Positions 9,651 to 20,618 of a stretch of 64,000 bases of DNA are shown one piece after another (position 1 is the stretch's first letter; every line of letters begins with the position of its first letter). The notes below the pieces were generated by a model. That model saw only the letters and a list, made by a program, of their open reading frames with translations, made no database searches and was not told where the DNA came from. This stretch comes from Sphingopyxis sp. USTB-05. GTDB taxonomy: Bacteria > Pseudomonadota > Alphaproteobacteria > Sphingomonadales > Sphingomonadaceae. The position numbers and the translations under genes were made by a program. The stretch covers positions 2,542,001 through 2,606,000 of the forward strand of contig NZ_CP084712.1 in the NCBI RefSeq assembly GCF_023822045.1, given 5' to 3'.

Positions 9651-11183
9651 TTGCCAGCGTCACCGAAGCATCCCCTCAATCGCCCGGTATTTTTCACGCC
9701 GCTCGCGGTGCTTCTCGCCGCCGTCATCCTCAGCCTGTGGCAAGGTGCAGCCGTGGTTTCGGCCGAAACGGCGATCAACGATTGGATATTGCTGAATTTT
9801 TCGCCGCTTTTCGCCTGGGCGGGGATCTGCTTTCTGGCGCTCCTCGCCGGCATCGCGCTGTCCCCGCTGGGCGGACGGGTCATCGGCGGGCCGGGCGCGA
9901 AACCCATATTGACGCGCTGGCGCTGGTTCGCCGTCACGCTTTGCACGACGATCGCTACCGGCATCCTCTTCTGGGGCGCGGCCGAGCCGCTGTTCCATCT
10001 CAACGATCCGCCTGCGATGCTCGGGCTACAGCCCGGCAGCGACGCCGCCGCGACCTTCGCCATGTCGACGATGTTCCTCCATTGGACGCTGACGCCCTAC
10101 GCAATCTACACGGTCGCTGGGCTTGCCTTCGCGCTCGTCTATTACAACCGCCGCGAGCCGTTCAGCCTGTCATCGCTTTTCGTTCCCCTGCTCGGCCAAC
10201 GCGCCCACGGCCCGGTCGGAACGGGGATCGACATCATCTGCCTCTATGCGCTGGTCGCCGGGATGGCGGCATCACTGGGCGCCGGACTGCTCGCGATTGC
10301 GGGCGGGATCGAGGGGATCGGCGGCTTTGACGGCGGAACGGCCCTCCGCTGGGGTATCGCAGCGGCGATCGTCGGCAGCTTCCTGCTCTCCGCCGCGACC
10401 GGACTGCAAAAGGGCATCGCCGGCCTTTCGGTGCTAAATACTTGGATTTTCTTCCTAATTATTGCCTTCGTCCTGCTCGCAGGTCCCACGGCCGATATGT
10501 TCGACCTCTCGCTACGCGGCACTTTCGACTACTTCCAGACCTTCGTCCCGCGTAACCTCGGCCTCGATGTCGATACCGGCTGGCACCGGCAATGGACGAT
10601 CTTCAACTGGGCGAACTGGTTTGCTTGGGCGCCAGTGACCGCACTGTTCCTCGGCCGCCTTGCGGTCGGATACAGCGTGCGCGCCTTCATCCTCTATAAT
10701 CTGATCCTGCCGTCGCTGTTCGGCGCAGTGTGGATGACCGCCATCGCCGGAGCGACGATCGCGTTCGACCAACAAAGCGGCGCCAGCCTATACGCCATCC
10801 TGACCGCGCAAGGCCCCGACCCGGTGCTGTTCCGGCTGTTCAGCGCGCTCGGCGGCGGTCCGGTGGTTGCCGGGATCGTGCTGTTCGCGATCTTTCTGTC
10901 CTATGTCGCCGGCGCCGACGCCAATGTGTCGGCGATGAGCGCGCTGTCGACACGCGGCATTACGCCCGACGCGCCCGAAGCGCCGCTTTGGGTTCAGGCA
11001 GTGTGGGGCATCACGGTCGGGCTCGTCGCAATCGTGCTGGTTGCCGGCGGAGGCATCGACGGCATCCGCATGATGTCGGTTCTCGGCGGCTTTCCCGCGC
11101 TGTTCGTCATTATCGGTGCCGCGATGTCGCTGGCGGTGATGGCGGTACGGGGACGGCGCGAAGCCGCCCCCGCCCAGTCCTGA
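9651..11183 (+). CDS. BCCT-family transporter (betaine/choline/carnitine type)
   Basis: About 510 residues with roughly twelve membrane helices. The signature region of the Betaine/Carnitine/Choline Transporter family is visible around HRQWTIFNWANWFAWAP followed by FLGRLAVGYSVRAF. These are secondary transporters for quaternary ammonium or related compounds. The start is uncertain: the frame is open from an ATG at 9492 inside the opposite gene's promoter region, with a GTG at 9567. The TTG at 9651 (giving MPASPKHPLNRPVFFTPL) leaves the normal short cytoplasmic tail. No choline-oxidation genes lie nearby, so the substrate is open. Confidence 0.87.
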   Translation: MPASPKHPLNRPVFFTPLAVLLAAVILSLWQGAAVVSAETAINDWILLNFSPLFAWAGICFLALLAGIALSPLGGRVIGGPGAKPILTRWRWFAVTLCTTIATGILFWGAAEPLFHLNDPPAMLGLQPGSDAAATFAMSTMFLHWTLTPYAIYTVAGLAFALVYYNRREPFSLSSLFVPLLGQRAHGPVGTGIDIICLYALVAGMAASLGAGLLAIAGGIEGIGGFDGGTALRWGIAAAIVGSFLLSAATGLQKGIAGLSVLNTWIFFLIIAFVLLAGPTADMFDLSLRGTFDYFQTFVPRNLGLDVDTGWHRQWTIFNWANWFAWAPVTALFLGRLAVGYSVRAFILYNLILPSLFGAVWMTAIAGATIAFDQQSGASLYAILTAQGPDPVLFRLFSALGGGPVVAGIVLFAIFLSYVAGADANVSAMSALSTRGITPDAPEAPLWVQAVWGITVGLVAIVLVAGGGIDGIRMMSVLGGFPALFVIIGAAMSLAVMAVRGRREAAPAQS

Positions 11184-11199
11184 GAAAGGGGTCTCAGGA

Positions 11200-13272
11200 C
11201 TACCAGATCCGTGTGCGTTCCTCGGGCTTCAGATAATATTTGGCGCCCGCGGCGACGCTGAATGCCTTGTACCACGCATCGACGTTGCGCAACGGCCCGA
11301 TAATGCGCCAGCGTGCGGGGCTGTGCGGATCGCTCGCGACCTGTTGCTTGATCGCATCCTCCCGCTGCTTCGTCCGCCATGCCTGCGCAAAGGCTAGGAA
11401 AAAGCGCTGGTCGCCGGTCAGGCCGTCAATCACGGGCGCGGGCTTGCCCCCGAGCGAACGACGATAGGCGTCATAGGAGACCTCCAGCCCCGCCAGGTCG
11501 GCGATATTCTCGCCCATCGTCAGGTCCGGATTGATGAACGAGCCCGGGGCGGCTTCATAGGTCGCATATTGCGCGCCGAACGCCTTGGCCTGCGCATCAA
11601 ATCGCGCTGCGTCCTCCGGCGTCCACCAATCGCGCACCGCGCCCTCGGCGTCGATCTTGCGCCCCTGATCGTCAAAGCCGTGGGTGATCTCATGACCGAT
11701 CACTGCGCCGATCGCGCCATAATTGACCGCATCGTCGACGCTTTCGCTGAAATAGGGCGCCTGCAGGATGCCGGCCGGGAACACGATCTTATTCTCGAGG
11801 CCGCCGTTATAGGCGTTCACTTCCTGGGGGTTCATCGACCATTTCTTGCGGTCCACGGGTTTGTTCAGGTCCGACAGTGCATAGGCATATTCGAATGCCG
11901 CGCTGCGCTTCACATTGCCGTAAAGATCGGCGGGATCGATCTTCAGCTCTGAATAGTCGCGCCATTTGTCGGGATAACCGACCATCACGTCCATCTTCGC
12001 GAGCTTCGCCAGCGCCGCTTCCTTCGTCGCAGGTGCCATCCAGCTATTGTTCCGGATGCGGTCGCCCATCGCGAGCTTCAGGTTGGTGACCAGCACCTCC
12101 ATCTTCGCCTTGGCGCTCGCGGGGAAATATTGCTTGGAATAGGTTTCGCCGACCAGTTCTCCAAGGCTGCCGTCGACAAGCGTCAGGCCGCGCTTCCAGC
12201 GCGGACGCAGTTCGCCGACCCCGCTCAGTGCCTTGGTATATTCAAACCGGCTGTCGACGAAGGCCTTCGACAGATAAGGCGCGGCATTGTCGGCGACGTG
12301 GAATTGCTGCCACAGCTTGATCGTGTCGAGCGGCGTCTTGGCATAGAGCGCGGCAATGTCCCGGATCGCGGTGTTTTCGTTGACGATGATGCGCTTTTGC
12401 GGCGCGATGCCGGATCCTTCGAACCAGGCCTTCCAGTCGAGCCCTGGCGCATATGCGGCAAGCTCGTCCGACGACATGGGGTTGTTGATCTTGCCGATGT
12501 CGCGGCGATCGGCGATTGCCCAGCTCACCTTGGCAATCTCGGTCTCGAACGCCATGATGTTGTCGGCGGCCTTTTCGGCGTCAGCATTGCCCGCCATCTT
12601 CATCGTCCGCGCGATATAGGCGCGGTACGCATCACGCTGCGCCTTGAAGCTATCGTTCAGATAATAGTCCCGCTCGGGAAGTCCCAGGCCACCCTGCCCC
12701 AGCCAGAGCACGTTGACGGTAGGATCAGCGGTGTCGGCATAGGGACCGCCGCCGACGATCGTCGCGCCGAATGTCCCCTGAGTGCCGCCCATGAAGCGCG
12801 CCATTTCGCTCTTGTCCTTGATCGCGGCAACTGCAGCGATATCGGCCAACAATGGCTTGGCGCCGAGCGCATCAACTCGCGCCTCGTCGAGGAAGCTCTG
12901 GTACAGCCCGCCGACCTGGCTTGTCGCGGGCGCGCCCGACACGACGGCGCGCAGTTGGCGCTGGGTCAGGTTGTACACGTCATAATCGACACCGGCGGAA
13001 GCCTGGTCGGACGGGATTTCGGTACGCGCGAACCAGCCGCCGTTGGCGTAGCGATCAAAATCGTCGCCGGGCTTCACCGACGGATCGCGCGCGTCCAGGT
13101 CGACGCCCCATTTGCCAAAGGTCAGCGCCTTGAGCGAGCCTTCGCCGGCGCCTGCCCCTTCGTCGGCCATAGCGACCAGCGATACGGGACGCTTCGCATC
13201 ATGCGCGACCGTTGGGGTTGCCAGGCCGGCCGCAATCGCCAGCGTGGCGCCCCCCAATAACATCTTCTTCAT
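11200..13272 (-). CDS. M13 family zinc metallopeptidase (neprilysin/PepO-like)
   Basis: A 690-residue exported endopeptidase with signal peptide [24 protein letters not shown]. The zinc motif is [12 protein letters not shown] (HExxH about residues 526-530), the third ligand is in GENIADLAG (about 585), and NAYN within [17 protein letters not shown] binds substrate backbone in the family. The Peptidase_M13 N-terminal domain precedes it ([16 protein letters not shown]). It probably degrades oligopeptides in the periplasm. The gene is monocistronic, converges on the BCCT gene and is divergent from uvrA. Confidence 0.95.
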   Translation of the reverse strand: MKKMLLGGATLAIAAGLATPTVAHDAKRPVSLVAMADEGAGAGEGSLKALTFGKWGVDLDARDPSVKPGDDFDRYANGGWFARTEIPSDQASAGVDYDVYNLTQRQLRAVVSGAPATSQVGGLYQSFLDEARVDALGAKPLLADIAAVAAIKDKSEMARFMGGTQGTFGATIVGGGPYADTADPTVNVLWLGQGGLGLPERDYYLNDSFKAQRDAYRAYIARTMKMAGNADAEKAADNIMAFETEIAKVSWAIADRRDIGKINNPMSSDELAAYAPGLDWKAWFEGSGIAPQKRIIVNENTAIRDIAALYAKTPLDTIKLWQQFHVADNAAPYLSKAFVDSRFEYTKALSGVGELRPRWKRGLTLVDGSLGELVGETYSKQYFPASAKAKMEVLVTNLKLAMGDRIRNNSWMAPATKEAALAKLAKMDVMVGYPDKWRDYSELKIDPADLYGNVKRSAAFEYAYALSDLNKPVDRKKWSMNPQEVNAYNGGLENKIVFPAGILQAPYFSESVDDAVNYGAIGAVIGHEITHGFDDQGRKIDAEGAVRDWWTPEDAARFDAQAKAFGAQYATYEAAPGSFINPDLTMGENIADLAGLEVSYDAYRRSLGGKPAPVIDGLTGDQRFFLAFAQAWRTKQREDAIKQQVASDPHSPARWRIIGPLRNVDAWYKAFSVAAGAKYYLKPEERTRIW

Positions 13273-13464
13273 TCTACGTCTCCTTGCTCCCCATCTCTGA
13301 ACGTCAGAGACGCCCGCAGAGCAAATGGGTCAAGCGAGTGCATGACGTTTGGTCGAACTCTTTGGCATGTTGGTGGAAAGAGTACTGGCCGCGTCCCGCA
13401 TTGCAGCGCGGCGCGGCGCACCCTATTTATGGATCAACCGTGCAAAACCGCACTTGCGCCCCTA

Positions 13465-13479
13465 GAACAAATCTGGAAC
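13465..13479 (+). promoter_or_regulatory. LexA (SOS) box upstream of uvrA
   Basis: GAACAAATCTGGAAC is a perfect match to the alphaproteobacterial LexA operator GAAC-N7-GAAC. It ends 11 bases before the uvrA start codon, so bound LexA would block the start of transcription or early elongation. Confidence 0.85.
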
Positions 13480-13490
13480 ATACCTCTCCC

Positions 13491-16385
13491 ATGAGTCTCA
13501 CCCACATTAAAGTGCGCGGCGCGCGCGAGCATAATCTCAAGGGCGTCGACGTCGACCTGCCGCGCGATGCGCTGGTCGTCATCACCGGCCTGTCGGGCAG
13601 CGGAAAATCGTCGCTCGCGTTCGACACCATCTATGCCGAGGGTCAACGGCGCTACGTCGAGAGCCTGTCGGCTTACGCCCGCCAGTTTCTTGAAATGATG
13701 CAAAAGCCCGACGTCGAACATATCGACGGCTTGTCGCCGGCCATCAGCATCGAGCAGAAGACGACGAGCCGGAACCCGCGTTCGACCGTCGCGACGGTCA
13801 CCGAGATATACGACTATATGCGCCTCTTGTGGGCGCGCGTCGGCATTCCCTATTCGCCCGCGACGGGCGAGCCGATTTCGGCACAAACGGTCAGCCAGAT
13901 GGTCGATCGCGTGATGGAATTGCCCGAGGGGACGCGCGCCTATTTGCTCGCGCCCGTCGTGCGCGGCCGCAAGGGCGAGTATAAGAAGGAACTCGCGCAG
14001 TGGCAGAAGGACGGCTTCACGCGCGTTCGGATCGATGGCGAGTTTTACGAGATCGGCGAGGCGCCGGCGCTCGACAAGAAGTACAAGCATGACATTGAAG
14101 TCGTCGTCGACCGGGTCGCCGTGCGCGAGGGTCTTGGCACGCGGCTCGCCGACAGCTTCGAGACTGCACTGAAGCTCGCGGAAGGGCTCGCCTATGTCGA
14201 CCTTGCCGACGGCCCGGTCCCGGGGCGCGAGGAAGAGGATACCGGCGGCGCTATGAAGGGCGCAGGCATCCCGGCGAACCGGCTGATCTTCTCCGAGAAA
14301 TTTGCCTGCCCAGTCTCGGGCTTTACGATCGCAGAGATCGAGCCACGGCTGTTCAGCTTCAACGCGCCGCAAGGCGCCTGCCCCGCATGCGACGGCCTTG
14401 GCGAGCGTCAGGAATTCGATCCCGACCTCGTCGTCCCGAACCATGCGCTGTCGCTGAAAAAGGGCGCAATCGTACCGTGGGCGAAATCGAACCCGCCCTC
14501 GCCCTATTATATGCAGGTGCTCGAAAGCCTGGGCAAAGCTTATGGTTTCGACCTCACGACGCCGTGGCAGGATCTGCCGGGCGAAGTGCAGCTCATCATC
14601 CTCTATGGCAGCGGGGGCAAACCCGTCGAGCTGACCTTTAAGGACGGCAAGCGCACTTATACGACGCACAAGGCGTTCGAGGGCGTTATCGGAAACCTGA
14701 ACCGCCGCCTGCTCCAGACCGAAAGCGCGTGGATGCGCGAGGAGCTGAGCAAATATCAGGCGCCGCATCCGTGCGAGACATGCAATGGCGCGCGCCTCCG
14801 CCCCGAACCGCTCGCCGTGAAGATCGCGGGCGAGAATATCAGTATGTCGGCGCAACGCTCGGTCGCCGACGCGCTCGGCTGGTTCAGCACGCTCGACGAA
14901 AAGCTGAACGACACGCAGCGGCAGATCGCCAAGGCGATCCTTAAAGAGATCAACGAGCGGCTTGGTTTCCTCAACAATGTCGGGCTCGACTATCTCAATC
15001 TCAACCGCACATCGGGCACGCTGTCAGGCGGCGAAAGTCAGCGCATCCGCCTCGCCTCACAAATCGGCAGCGGACTGTCGGGCGTGCTCTACGTGCTCGA
15101 CGAACCAAGCATCGGCCTCCATCAGCGCGACAACGACCGGCTGCTCGCGACGCTGAAGCGCCTCCGCGACCTCGGCAACACCGTCATCGTGGTCGAGCAT
15201 GATGAGGACGCGATCCGCCATGCCGATTATGTCGTCGACATGGGCCCAGGCGCGGGACTTCACGGCGGCGAAATTGTCGCCGAGGGGACGCTCGAAGAGG
15301 TGCTCGCGAACACGAAGAGCCTGACCGCGGCTTACCTCACGGGCGCGAAGAAAATCGAAGTGCCGAAGCATCGCCGCAAGGGCAACGGCTTCGACCTCGT
15401 GCTCAAGGGGGCGCGCGCGAACAATCTTCAGAATGTCACCGCCAAGATCCCGCTCGGCACCTTCACCTGCGTCACCGGCCTGTCGGGCAGCGGCAAGTCG
15501 AGCCTGATCATCGACACGCTTTACGCCAGCGCGGCGCGCGTCCTCAACGGTGCGCGCATGGTCGCGGGGCCGCATGACAGCCTGAAGGGGCTGGAACATT
15601 GCGACAAGGTGATCGACATCGACCAGTCGCCGATCGGCCGCACTCCCCGCTCGAACCCCGCGACATACACGGGCGCCTTCACGATCATCCGCGACTGGTT
15701 CGCGGGACTGCCCGAAAGCCAGGCGCGCGGTTACAAGCCCGGGCGCTTCAGCTTCAACGTCAAGGGCGGGCGCTGCGAGACCTGCACCGGCGACGGGCTG
15801 ATCAAGATCGAGATGCACTTCCTGCCCGATGTTTATGTGACGTGCGAGACGTGCCACGGCAAACGCTACAACCGCGAAACGCTGGAAGTGAAGTTCAAGG
15901 GTCACAGCATCGCCGACGTGCTAGACATGACGGTCGAAGATGCCGCCGAATTCTTCAAGGCGGTGCCCTCGATCCGCGAAAAGATGGCGATGCTCGTCCG
16001 CGTGGGCCTCGGCTATATCAAGGTCGGGCAACAGGCGACGACGCTGTCGGGCGGCGAAGCGCAGCGGGTGAAGCTGGCGAAGGAATTGTCGCGCCGCTCA
16101 ACCGGACAGACGCTCTACATCCTCGACGAACCGACCACGGGCCTGCATTTCGAGGATGTCCGCAAGCTGCTCGAGGTGCTGCAGGCGCTCGTCGATCAGG
16201 GCAATAGCGTCGTGGTGATCGAGCATAATCTCGATGTCATCAAGACTGCCGACTATATCCTCGACCTCGGCCCCGAAGGCGGGGTCAAGGGTGGCGAAAT
16301 CGTCGCTGCTGGAACGCCCGAGCAGGTGGTGAAGGAAAAGCGCAGCTTTACCGGGCAGTATCTGGCGCCGCTGCTGGAGAAATAG
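13491..16385 (+). CDS. uvrA: Excinuclease ABC subunit A
   Basis: A 964-residue damage-recognition ATPase of nucleotide excision repair, which acts with UvrB on DNA lesions. Two ABC-type ATPase modules are visible: Walker A in [14 protein letters not shown] (about 33-46) and again in the second half ([14 protein letters not shown]). Each has its signature motif ([14 protein letters not shown] and [14 protein letters not shown]). Zinc-finger cysteines lie in [25 protein letters not shown] and [10 protein letters not shown]. The start [16 protein letters not shown] is the family start; upstream in-frame sequence lies across the LexA box and is not coding. Confidence 0.98.
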   Translation: MSLTHIKVRGAREHNLKGVDVDLPRDALVVITGLSGSGKSSLAFDTIYAEGQRRYVESLSAYARQFLEMMQKPDVEHIDGLSPAISIEQKTTSRNPRSTVATVTEIYDYMRLLWARVGIPYSPATGEPISAQTVSQMVDRVMELPEGTRAYLLAPVVRGRKGEYKKELAQWQKDGFTRVRIDGEFYEIGEAPALDKKYKHDIEVVVDRVAVREGLGTRLADSFETALKLAEGLAYVDLADGPVPGREEEDTGGAMKGAGIPANRLIFSEKFACPVSGFTIAEIEPRLFSFNAPQGACPACDGLGERQEFDPDLVVPNHALSLKKGAIVPWAKSNPPSPYYMQVLESLGKAYGFDLTTPWQDLPGEVQLIILYGSGGKPVELTFKDGKRTYTTHKAFEGVIGNLNRRLLQTESAWMREELSKYQAPHPCETCNGARLRPEPLAVKIAGENISMSAQRSVADALGWFSTLDEKLNDTQRQIAKAILKEINERLGFLNNVGLDYLNLNRTSGTLSGGESQRIRLASQIGSGLSGVLYVLDEPSIGLHQRDNDRLLATLKRLRDLGNTVIVVEHDEDAIRHADYVVDMGPGAGLHGGEIVAEGTLEEVLANTKSLTAAYLTGAKKIEVPKHRRKGNGFDLVLKGARANNLQNVTAKIPLGTFTCVTGLSGSGKSSLIIDTLYASAARVLNGARMVAGPHDSLKGLEHCDKVIDIDQSPIGRTPRSNPATYTGAFTIIRDWFAGLPESQARGYKPGRFSFNVKGGRCETCTGDGLIKIEMHFLPDVYVTCETCHGKRYNRETLEVKFKGHSIADVLDMTVEDAAEFFKAVPSIREKMAMLVRVGLGYIKVGQQATTLSGGEAQRVKLAKELSRRSTGQTLYILDEPTTGLHFEDVRKLLEVLQALVDQGNSVVVIEHNLDVIKTADYILDLGPEGGVKGGEIVAAGTPEQVVKEKRSFTGQYLAPLLEK

Positions 16386-16434
16386 GTGGGGAAGAGCTAA
16401 AAGCGCGCATGGTTTGCAGCGGGAGTTTCATGCG

Positions 16435-16857
16435 ATGCCCCTCGATCTTGTACGCTATGCCCTTCCCTGCATCGCCGCGCTGTTGGCGACTCCCGCAACC
16501 GCTGCAGTTCCGCCCTCGCCCGAAAGGGCGCTCGAAGCTTATGTAGATGGATTGCGAACCGGTCGGGTCGAGCGATTGCAGGAGCTGTTCCTGCCCGACG
16601 GGCAATTCTGCACGCTGGCCGAAGGCAACGCATCGCCGGTCGATTGCAAGCGCTTCGCCGAGGTACTCGCGAGCTGGGCGGCGCGGCCCGATCCGTCCGC
16701 AACCGGGCGCGTTCTCGGTCGCTACGATGCGACGCCCTCGATGAGCGCGATCACCTATGAACTGCATTTCGGCGGTGACCGTTACCTTGACCAGCTCCTG
16801 CTCTATCGCACCGAAGCCGGGTGGCGCGTCGTCGCCAAGACCACTGCGGTCCGGTGA
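16435..16857 (+). CDS. Secreted NTF2-like hypothetical protein
   Basis: A 140-residue protein with signal peptide MPLDLVRYALPCIAALLATPATA and a mature domain resembling the NTF2/SnoaL-like (lumazine-binding-like) alpha+beta fold. This domain runs from ALEAYVDGLRTGRVERLQELF to RTEAGWRVVAKTTAV, the typical closing strand. GGGAG nine bases upstream supports the ATG at 16435 over a TTG at 16414. It follows uvrA on the same strand by 49 bases and may be read through from it. No catalytic residues can be assigned. Confidence 0.65.
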   Translation: MPLDLVRYALPCIAALLATPATAAVPPSPERALEAYVDGLRTGRVERLQELFLPDGQFCTLAEGNASPVDCKRFAEVLASWAARPDPSATGRVLGRYDATPSMSAITYELHFGGDRYLDQLLLYRTEAGWRVVAKTTAVR

Positions 16858-17062
16858 CTCAGCCAGATCCGGCAGGCGCATATGATGCGTCGGTCTTGGC
16901 CAGAGCGAGTAGAGCCTTGGAATAGAAACCCCAGGTGATCACGGCGTTGCGCGGGTCAACGTGGGATTTCGCGAGGCGCGGGAGAGATGATGATAGAGAA
17001 GAATCGTTGCGCACGACGGAAGGAATGATAACGTTCCCATAGTTGAGATATGGGGTGAGGCC

Positions 17063-18784
17063 ATGAAACTCCGTGCATTCGCATTGACCCTTGCAGCGTT
17101 GCTGTCGCCCACCGTTGCGCGTGCCGAGGGCTTTCTGAAGGTCGATGGCACAGAGATCGTCGACGGATCGGGCAAGCCCGTGATCCTGCGCGGCATGGGC
17201 CTCGGCGGCTGGATGCTGCAGGAAGGCTATATGTTGAAGCTCGGCGAGGTCGGGCAGCAGCACAAGATCCGCGCCAAGCTGGTCGAACTGGTTGGTGAGG
17301 CGCGCACTGCGGCCTTCTATCGGGCCTGGCTCGACAATCACACGACCGAGGCCGACATCGCCGCGATGGCGAAATGGGGATATAATTCGGTGCGCCTGCC
17401 GATCCATTTCGACCAGCTGACCCTCCCCGCCGACAAGGAACCGAAGGCCGGTCGGGACACGTGGCATGAAGAAGGTTTCCAGCGCATCGACCGCCTGCTC
17501 GCATGGAGCAAGGCGAACCGCATCTATCTGATCCTCGACCTTCACGCCGCGCCCGGCGGTCAGGGCAATGATCTTGCGATCTCCGACCGCGATCCGGAGA
17601 AGCCGTCGCTTTGGCAAAGCGCGGAGAACCAGCGCAAGACGATAGCGCTCTGGACCAAGCTTGCGGCGCGCTACAAGGACGAGCCCTGGATCGGCGCCTA
17701 CGACCTCATCAACGAGCCCAACTGGAGCTTCGCGACCCCCGGCAAGGGCAATGGCTGCGATGATACCGAAAACAAGGCGGTCTGGGACTTGCAGAAGCGC
17801 ATCACTGCGGCGATCCGCACCGTCGACAAGCGGCATATCGTGATCATCGAGGGCAATTGCTGGGGCAATAATTACAAGGGGCTGCCAGTCGCGTGGGATA
17901 CGAACCTGGTTCTGAGCTTCCACAAATATTGGAACCGCAATGACGAGGCGAGCATCGCCGAAATCACGGCGCTGCGCACCAGCTATGACCGTCCGATCTG
18001 GCTCGGCGAGTCGGGCGAGAACAGCAACGGCTGGTATCGCGACGCGATTGCGCTGGTCGAGGGCGGCGGGATCGGTTGGAATTTCTGGCCGCTCAAGAAA
18101 ATCGGCTTCAACCAACCGCTAGAGATCGTCGCCGGCGACGGCTGGATGAAGATTGTGGCTTGGATGACGGGCAAGGGTGCAAAGCCCGCGCCCGACGAGG
18201 CATATGCCGCGATGATGCAGCTCGCCGAAAACACGCGCTTCGATCGGAACATCCCGAAACCCGACGTCATCGACGCAATGTTTCGCCAGCCGCGTGACGC
18301 GAGCTACCGCCCCTTCGTCGCCCGCACGTTGGATAGCAAACCGCTGACCATTGCCGCCGCCGACTATGATCTCGGCCCCCCAGGGGTCGCCTATCACGAC
18401 ATCGTCGACGCCAATTATCATGTCGCGACCGGCGGCGAGCGGACACCGTGGAATAATGGCACGACCTATCGCAATGATGGCGTCGACATAGCGCGCGAGG
18501 CGAACGGAACGCCCTATGTCAGCGATTTCGTCACCGGCGAGTTTATGCGTTACAGCGCCAATGTCGCAAAGGCTGGCCGCTGGACCGTCACCGCGCGCAT
18601 TCGCTCGGCGAAGGGCGGGCGCATCGGCATCGACGAGAGCGGCGTCGCCGTCCCCGCGGGAACCGTGTGGCAGATCGTGAAGCTTGCCGACGTCGACCTG
18701 CCCGCTGGCCCAGGCGCAGCGACGCTCCGCGCGATCGATTGCAGCGACTGCGAGGTCGCCGAGCTGATCTTCACGCCGCGCTGA
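17063..18784 (+). CDS. Glycoside hydrolase family 5 (cellulase-like) protein with C-terminal accessory domain
   Basis: A 573-residue exported protein with signal peptide ending PTVARA. Residues about 25-390 are a GH5 TIM barrel. The acid/base Glu is in DLINEPNWSF (Glu218), the nucleophile is in PIWLGESGENS (Glu316), and the entrance motif is LRGMGLGGWMLQEGYM. The last about 150 residues (from YDLGPPGVAYHDIVDA) look like a beta-sandwich carbohydrate-binding-type module. It probably hydrolyses a beta-glucan outside the cytoplasm; the exact substrate is unknown. No polysaccharide locus surrounds it. Confidence 0.92.
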   Translation: MKLRAFALTLAALLSPTVARAEGFLKVDGTEIVDGSGKPVILRGMGLGGWMLQEGYMLKLGEVGQQHKIRAKLVELVGEARTAAFYRAWLDNHTTEADIAAMAKWGYNSVRLPIHFDQLTLPADKEPKAGRDTWHEEGFQRIDRLLAWSKANRIYLILDLHAAPGGQGNDLAISDRDPEKPSLWQSAENQRKTIALWTKLAARYKDEPWIGAYDLINEPNWSFATPGKGNGCDDTENKAVWDLQKRITAAIRTVDKRHIVIIEGNCWGNNYKGLPVAWDTNLVLSFHKYWNRNDEASIAEITALRTSYDRPIWLGESGENSNGWYRDAIALVEGGGIGWNFWPLKKIGFNQPLEIVAGDGWMKIVAWMTGKGAKPAPDEAYAAMMQLAENTRFDRNIPKPDVIDAMFRQPRDASYRPFVARTLDSKPLTIAAADYDLGPPGVAYHDIVDANYHVATGGERTPWNNGTTYRNDGVDIAREANGTPYVSDFVTGEFMRYSANVAKAGRWTVTARIRSAKGGRIGIDESGVAVPAGTVWQIVKLADVDLPAGPGAATLRAIDCSDCEVAELIFTPR

Positions 18785-18859
18785 CCGGCGGAACCCGATC
18801 CCCTCTCCGCGCGTCCTGTCTGCACAAGCGGACGGGGCCCGTTTTGGAGGATGCGATCC

Positions 18860-19372
18860 ATGTCCATGCTTGCCGTTTTTATCGGACGACTCTTCATCGC
18901 TCTGATTTTCATCGTGTCGGGGATCAACAAGCTGATCCATGTGTCGGATACCAGCGCGATGATTTCCGCCGCCGGCCTGCCTGGCGGGCTCGCTGTCCCG
19001 ACGGGCCTGTTCGAACTCGTCGCGGGCATTTGCATCGCGCTTGGAATTGCAGTTCGGCTCTGGTCGACCCTGCTCGCCGGCTTTGTGCTGGCCACGATCA
19101 TCTTTTTCCACCGCGAATTCACCGATCCTGTGCAGGCGATGGCCGCGATGAAGAATCTGGCGATCGCCGGCGGTTTGCTTTGCCTCTTCGGCTATGGCCA
19201 CACGCGCTGGAGCTATGATGCGCTGCGGGCGAAGCGGCGCGCGGAAGTTGCCGAAAGTGCCGCGCAGCGTCATGCGGCCGAGGCGGAACTTCGAGCGGCG
19301 CGCGCCGAAGGGCGCGCCGAAGCGGTGGGAGCGCCGGTAGTCGTCGAAAAGCGGCCCTTCTGGCGCCGCTAG
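18860..19372 (+). CDS. DoxX family membrane protein with charged C-terminal tail
   Basis: About 170 residues with four membrane helices of the DoxX/SURF4-like type (RLFIALIFIVSGINKL, then VAGICIALGIAVRLWSTLLAGFVLATIIFFHREF). After the fourth helix comes a strongly charged helical tail of about 50 residues (AKRRAEVAESAAQRH to VEKRPFWRR), an extension beyond the usual DoxX core. GGAGG at 18846-18850 fits the ATG at 18860 (nine-base spacing) better than the ATG at 18851. Function in the family is ill-defined (quinone or redox-related membrane partner). Confidence 0.85.
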   Translation: MSMLAVFIGRLFIALIFIVSGINKLIHVSDTSAMISAAGLPGGLAVPTGLFELVAGICIALGIAVRLWSTLLAGFVLATIIFFHREFTDPVQAMAAMKNLAIAGGLLCLFGYGHTRWSYDALRAKRRAEVAESAAQRHAAEAELRAARAEGRAEAVGAPVVVEKRPFWRR

Positions 19373-19444
19373 ACGTTCGCACTTGGCATCGTGCCCGCGC
19401 TGCGCTAGCCTTCACTTAACGTTTACGTAAAGGGAGGGTTTGCC

Positions 19445-20611
19445 ATGGCGTCCCGTGATCTCGACATTGTCGTCTACGGCGCAACCGGCTTCACCGGCCG
19501 CCTCGTCGCCGAATATCTCGCGCACCATTATAAGGACCGCAAGGATGCGCCGAAATGGGCGATGGCGGGGCGCAGCCTCGACAAGCTTGCCGAAGTGCGC
19601 GACCTGATCGGCGCCAGCGAAGAAACGCCGCTGATCGTCGCCGACGCGAGCGATCCGGCGAGCCTCGACAAGATGGCCGAAAGCACGAAGGTCGTGCTGA
19701 CGACCGTGGGCCCGTACCAGCTTTACGGCAATGAACTTGTCGCCGCCTGCGTCCGCGCCGGCACCGCCTATGCCGATCTTTGCGGCGAACCCGGCTGGAT
19801 GCGCGACATGATCGACGCGCACGAAGGAGCGGCCAAGGCATCGGGCGCGCGCATTACGTTTAGCTGCGGTTTCGACTCGATCCCCTTCGACCTCGGCGTC
19901 GCCTTCCTGCAGGCAGAGGCGGTGAAGCGCCACGGCAAGCCCGCGCCGCGCGTCAAGGGTCGCGTGCGCAAGATGGCGGGCGGCGCGTCGGGCGGCACGA
20001 TCGCGAGCCTGACCGAAACGCTGAAGGCTATCGCGAAGAAACCTTCGCTTGCGCTGCTGCTCAAGTCCTCCTTTGCGCTGACGCCGGGCTTTGAGGGGCC
20101 TTCGCAGCCCACGGGTCTGATCCCCGAATATGACGGCGCAACGGGCACCTGGACCGCGCCGTTCGTGATGGCACCCATCAATACCAAGAATGTCCACCGC
20201 ACCAACTTCCTGCTCGGCCATCCGTGGGGCGAGGATTTGGTGTATGACGAGATGGTGATGACGACGATCGGCGACGCGGGGAAAGCGATGGCCGAAGCGA
20301 TGGCGAAGGCAAACCCGTTCGACCCGAGCATCAAGCCCGGCGAAGGGCCAAGCAAGGAAGAGCGCGAGAACGGCTTTTACGACATCCTCTTCATCGGCGA
20401 ATATCCCGACGGCACCACAGTCCGCGCGTCGGTTCAGGGCGACCGCGACCCCGGCTATGGTTCGACGTCGAAGATGCTGGCCGAAACGGGCATCGCCCTG
20501 CTCGCGAACAAGGGCAAAGGCGGCGTCTGGACGCCCGGCGCGCTGCTGGGCGACGCGCTGATCGAGCGGCTGACCGCGAACGCCGGATTGACGTTCCAGA
20601 TCGAGGACTAA
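19445..20611 (+). CDS. Saccharopine dehydrogenase-like (trans-acting enoyl reductase-type) oxidoreductase
   Basis: A 388-residue NAD(P)-dependent protein with a Rossmann start (DIVVYGATGFTGRLVAEYLA) typical of the saccharopine dehydrogenase-like family that includes mycobacterial trans-acting enoyl reductases. The middle CGFDSIPFDLGVAFLQ segment is characteristic of this branch. Lysine metabolism is unlikely; a lipid-related reduction is more plausible. GGGAGG sits about eight bases before the ATG. A thioesterase gene follows after seven bases on the same strand, suggesting a two-gene acyl-lipid operon. Confidence 0.85.
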   Translation: MASRDLDIVVYGATGFTGRLVAEYLAHHYKDRKDAPKWAMAGRSLDKLAEVRDLIGASEETPLIVADASDPASLDKMAESTKVVLTTVGPYQLYGNELVAACVRAGTAYADLCGEPGWMRDMIDAHEGAAKASGARITFSCGFDSIPFDLGVAFLQAEAVKRHGKPAPRVKGRVRKMAGGASGGTIASLTETLKAIAKKPSLALLLKSSFALTPGFEGPSQPTGLIPEYDGATGTWTAPFVMAPINTKNVHRTNFLLGHPWGEDLVYDEMVMTTIGDAGKAMAEAMAKANPFDPSIKPGEGPSKEERENGFYDILFIGEYPDGTTVRASVQGDRDPGYGSTSKMLAETGIALLANKGKGGVWTPGALLGDALIERLTANAGLTFQIED

Positions 20612-20618
20612 AAATAAG

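Noticed and set aside
13434..14855. A 473-codon open frame antisense to uvrA
   Set aside because: Antisense frame to a conserved gene, with no ribosome site or domain.
18788..18815. EcfG-like promoter before doxX (GGAAC-N17-CGTC)
   Set aside because: The -10 block has a mismatch in an essential position, so it is weaker than the two perfect sites and was not listed.
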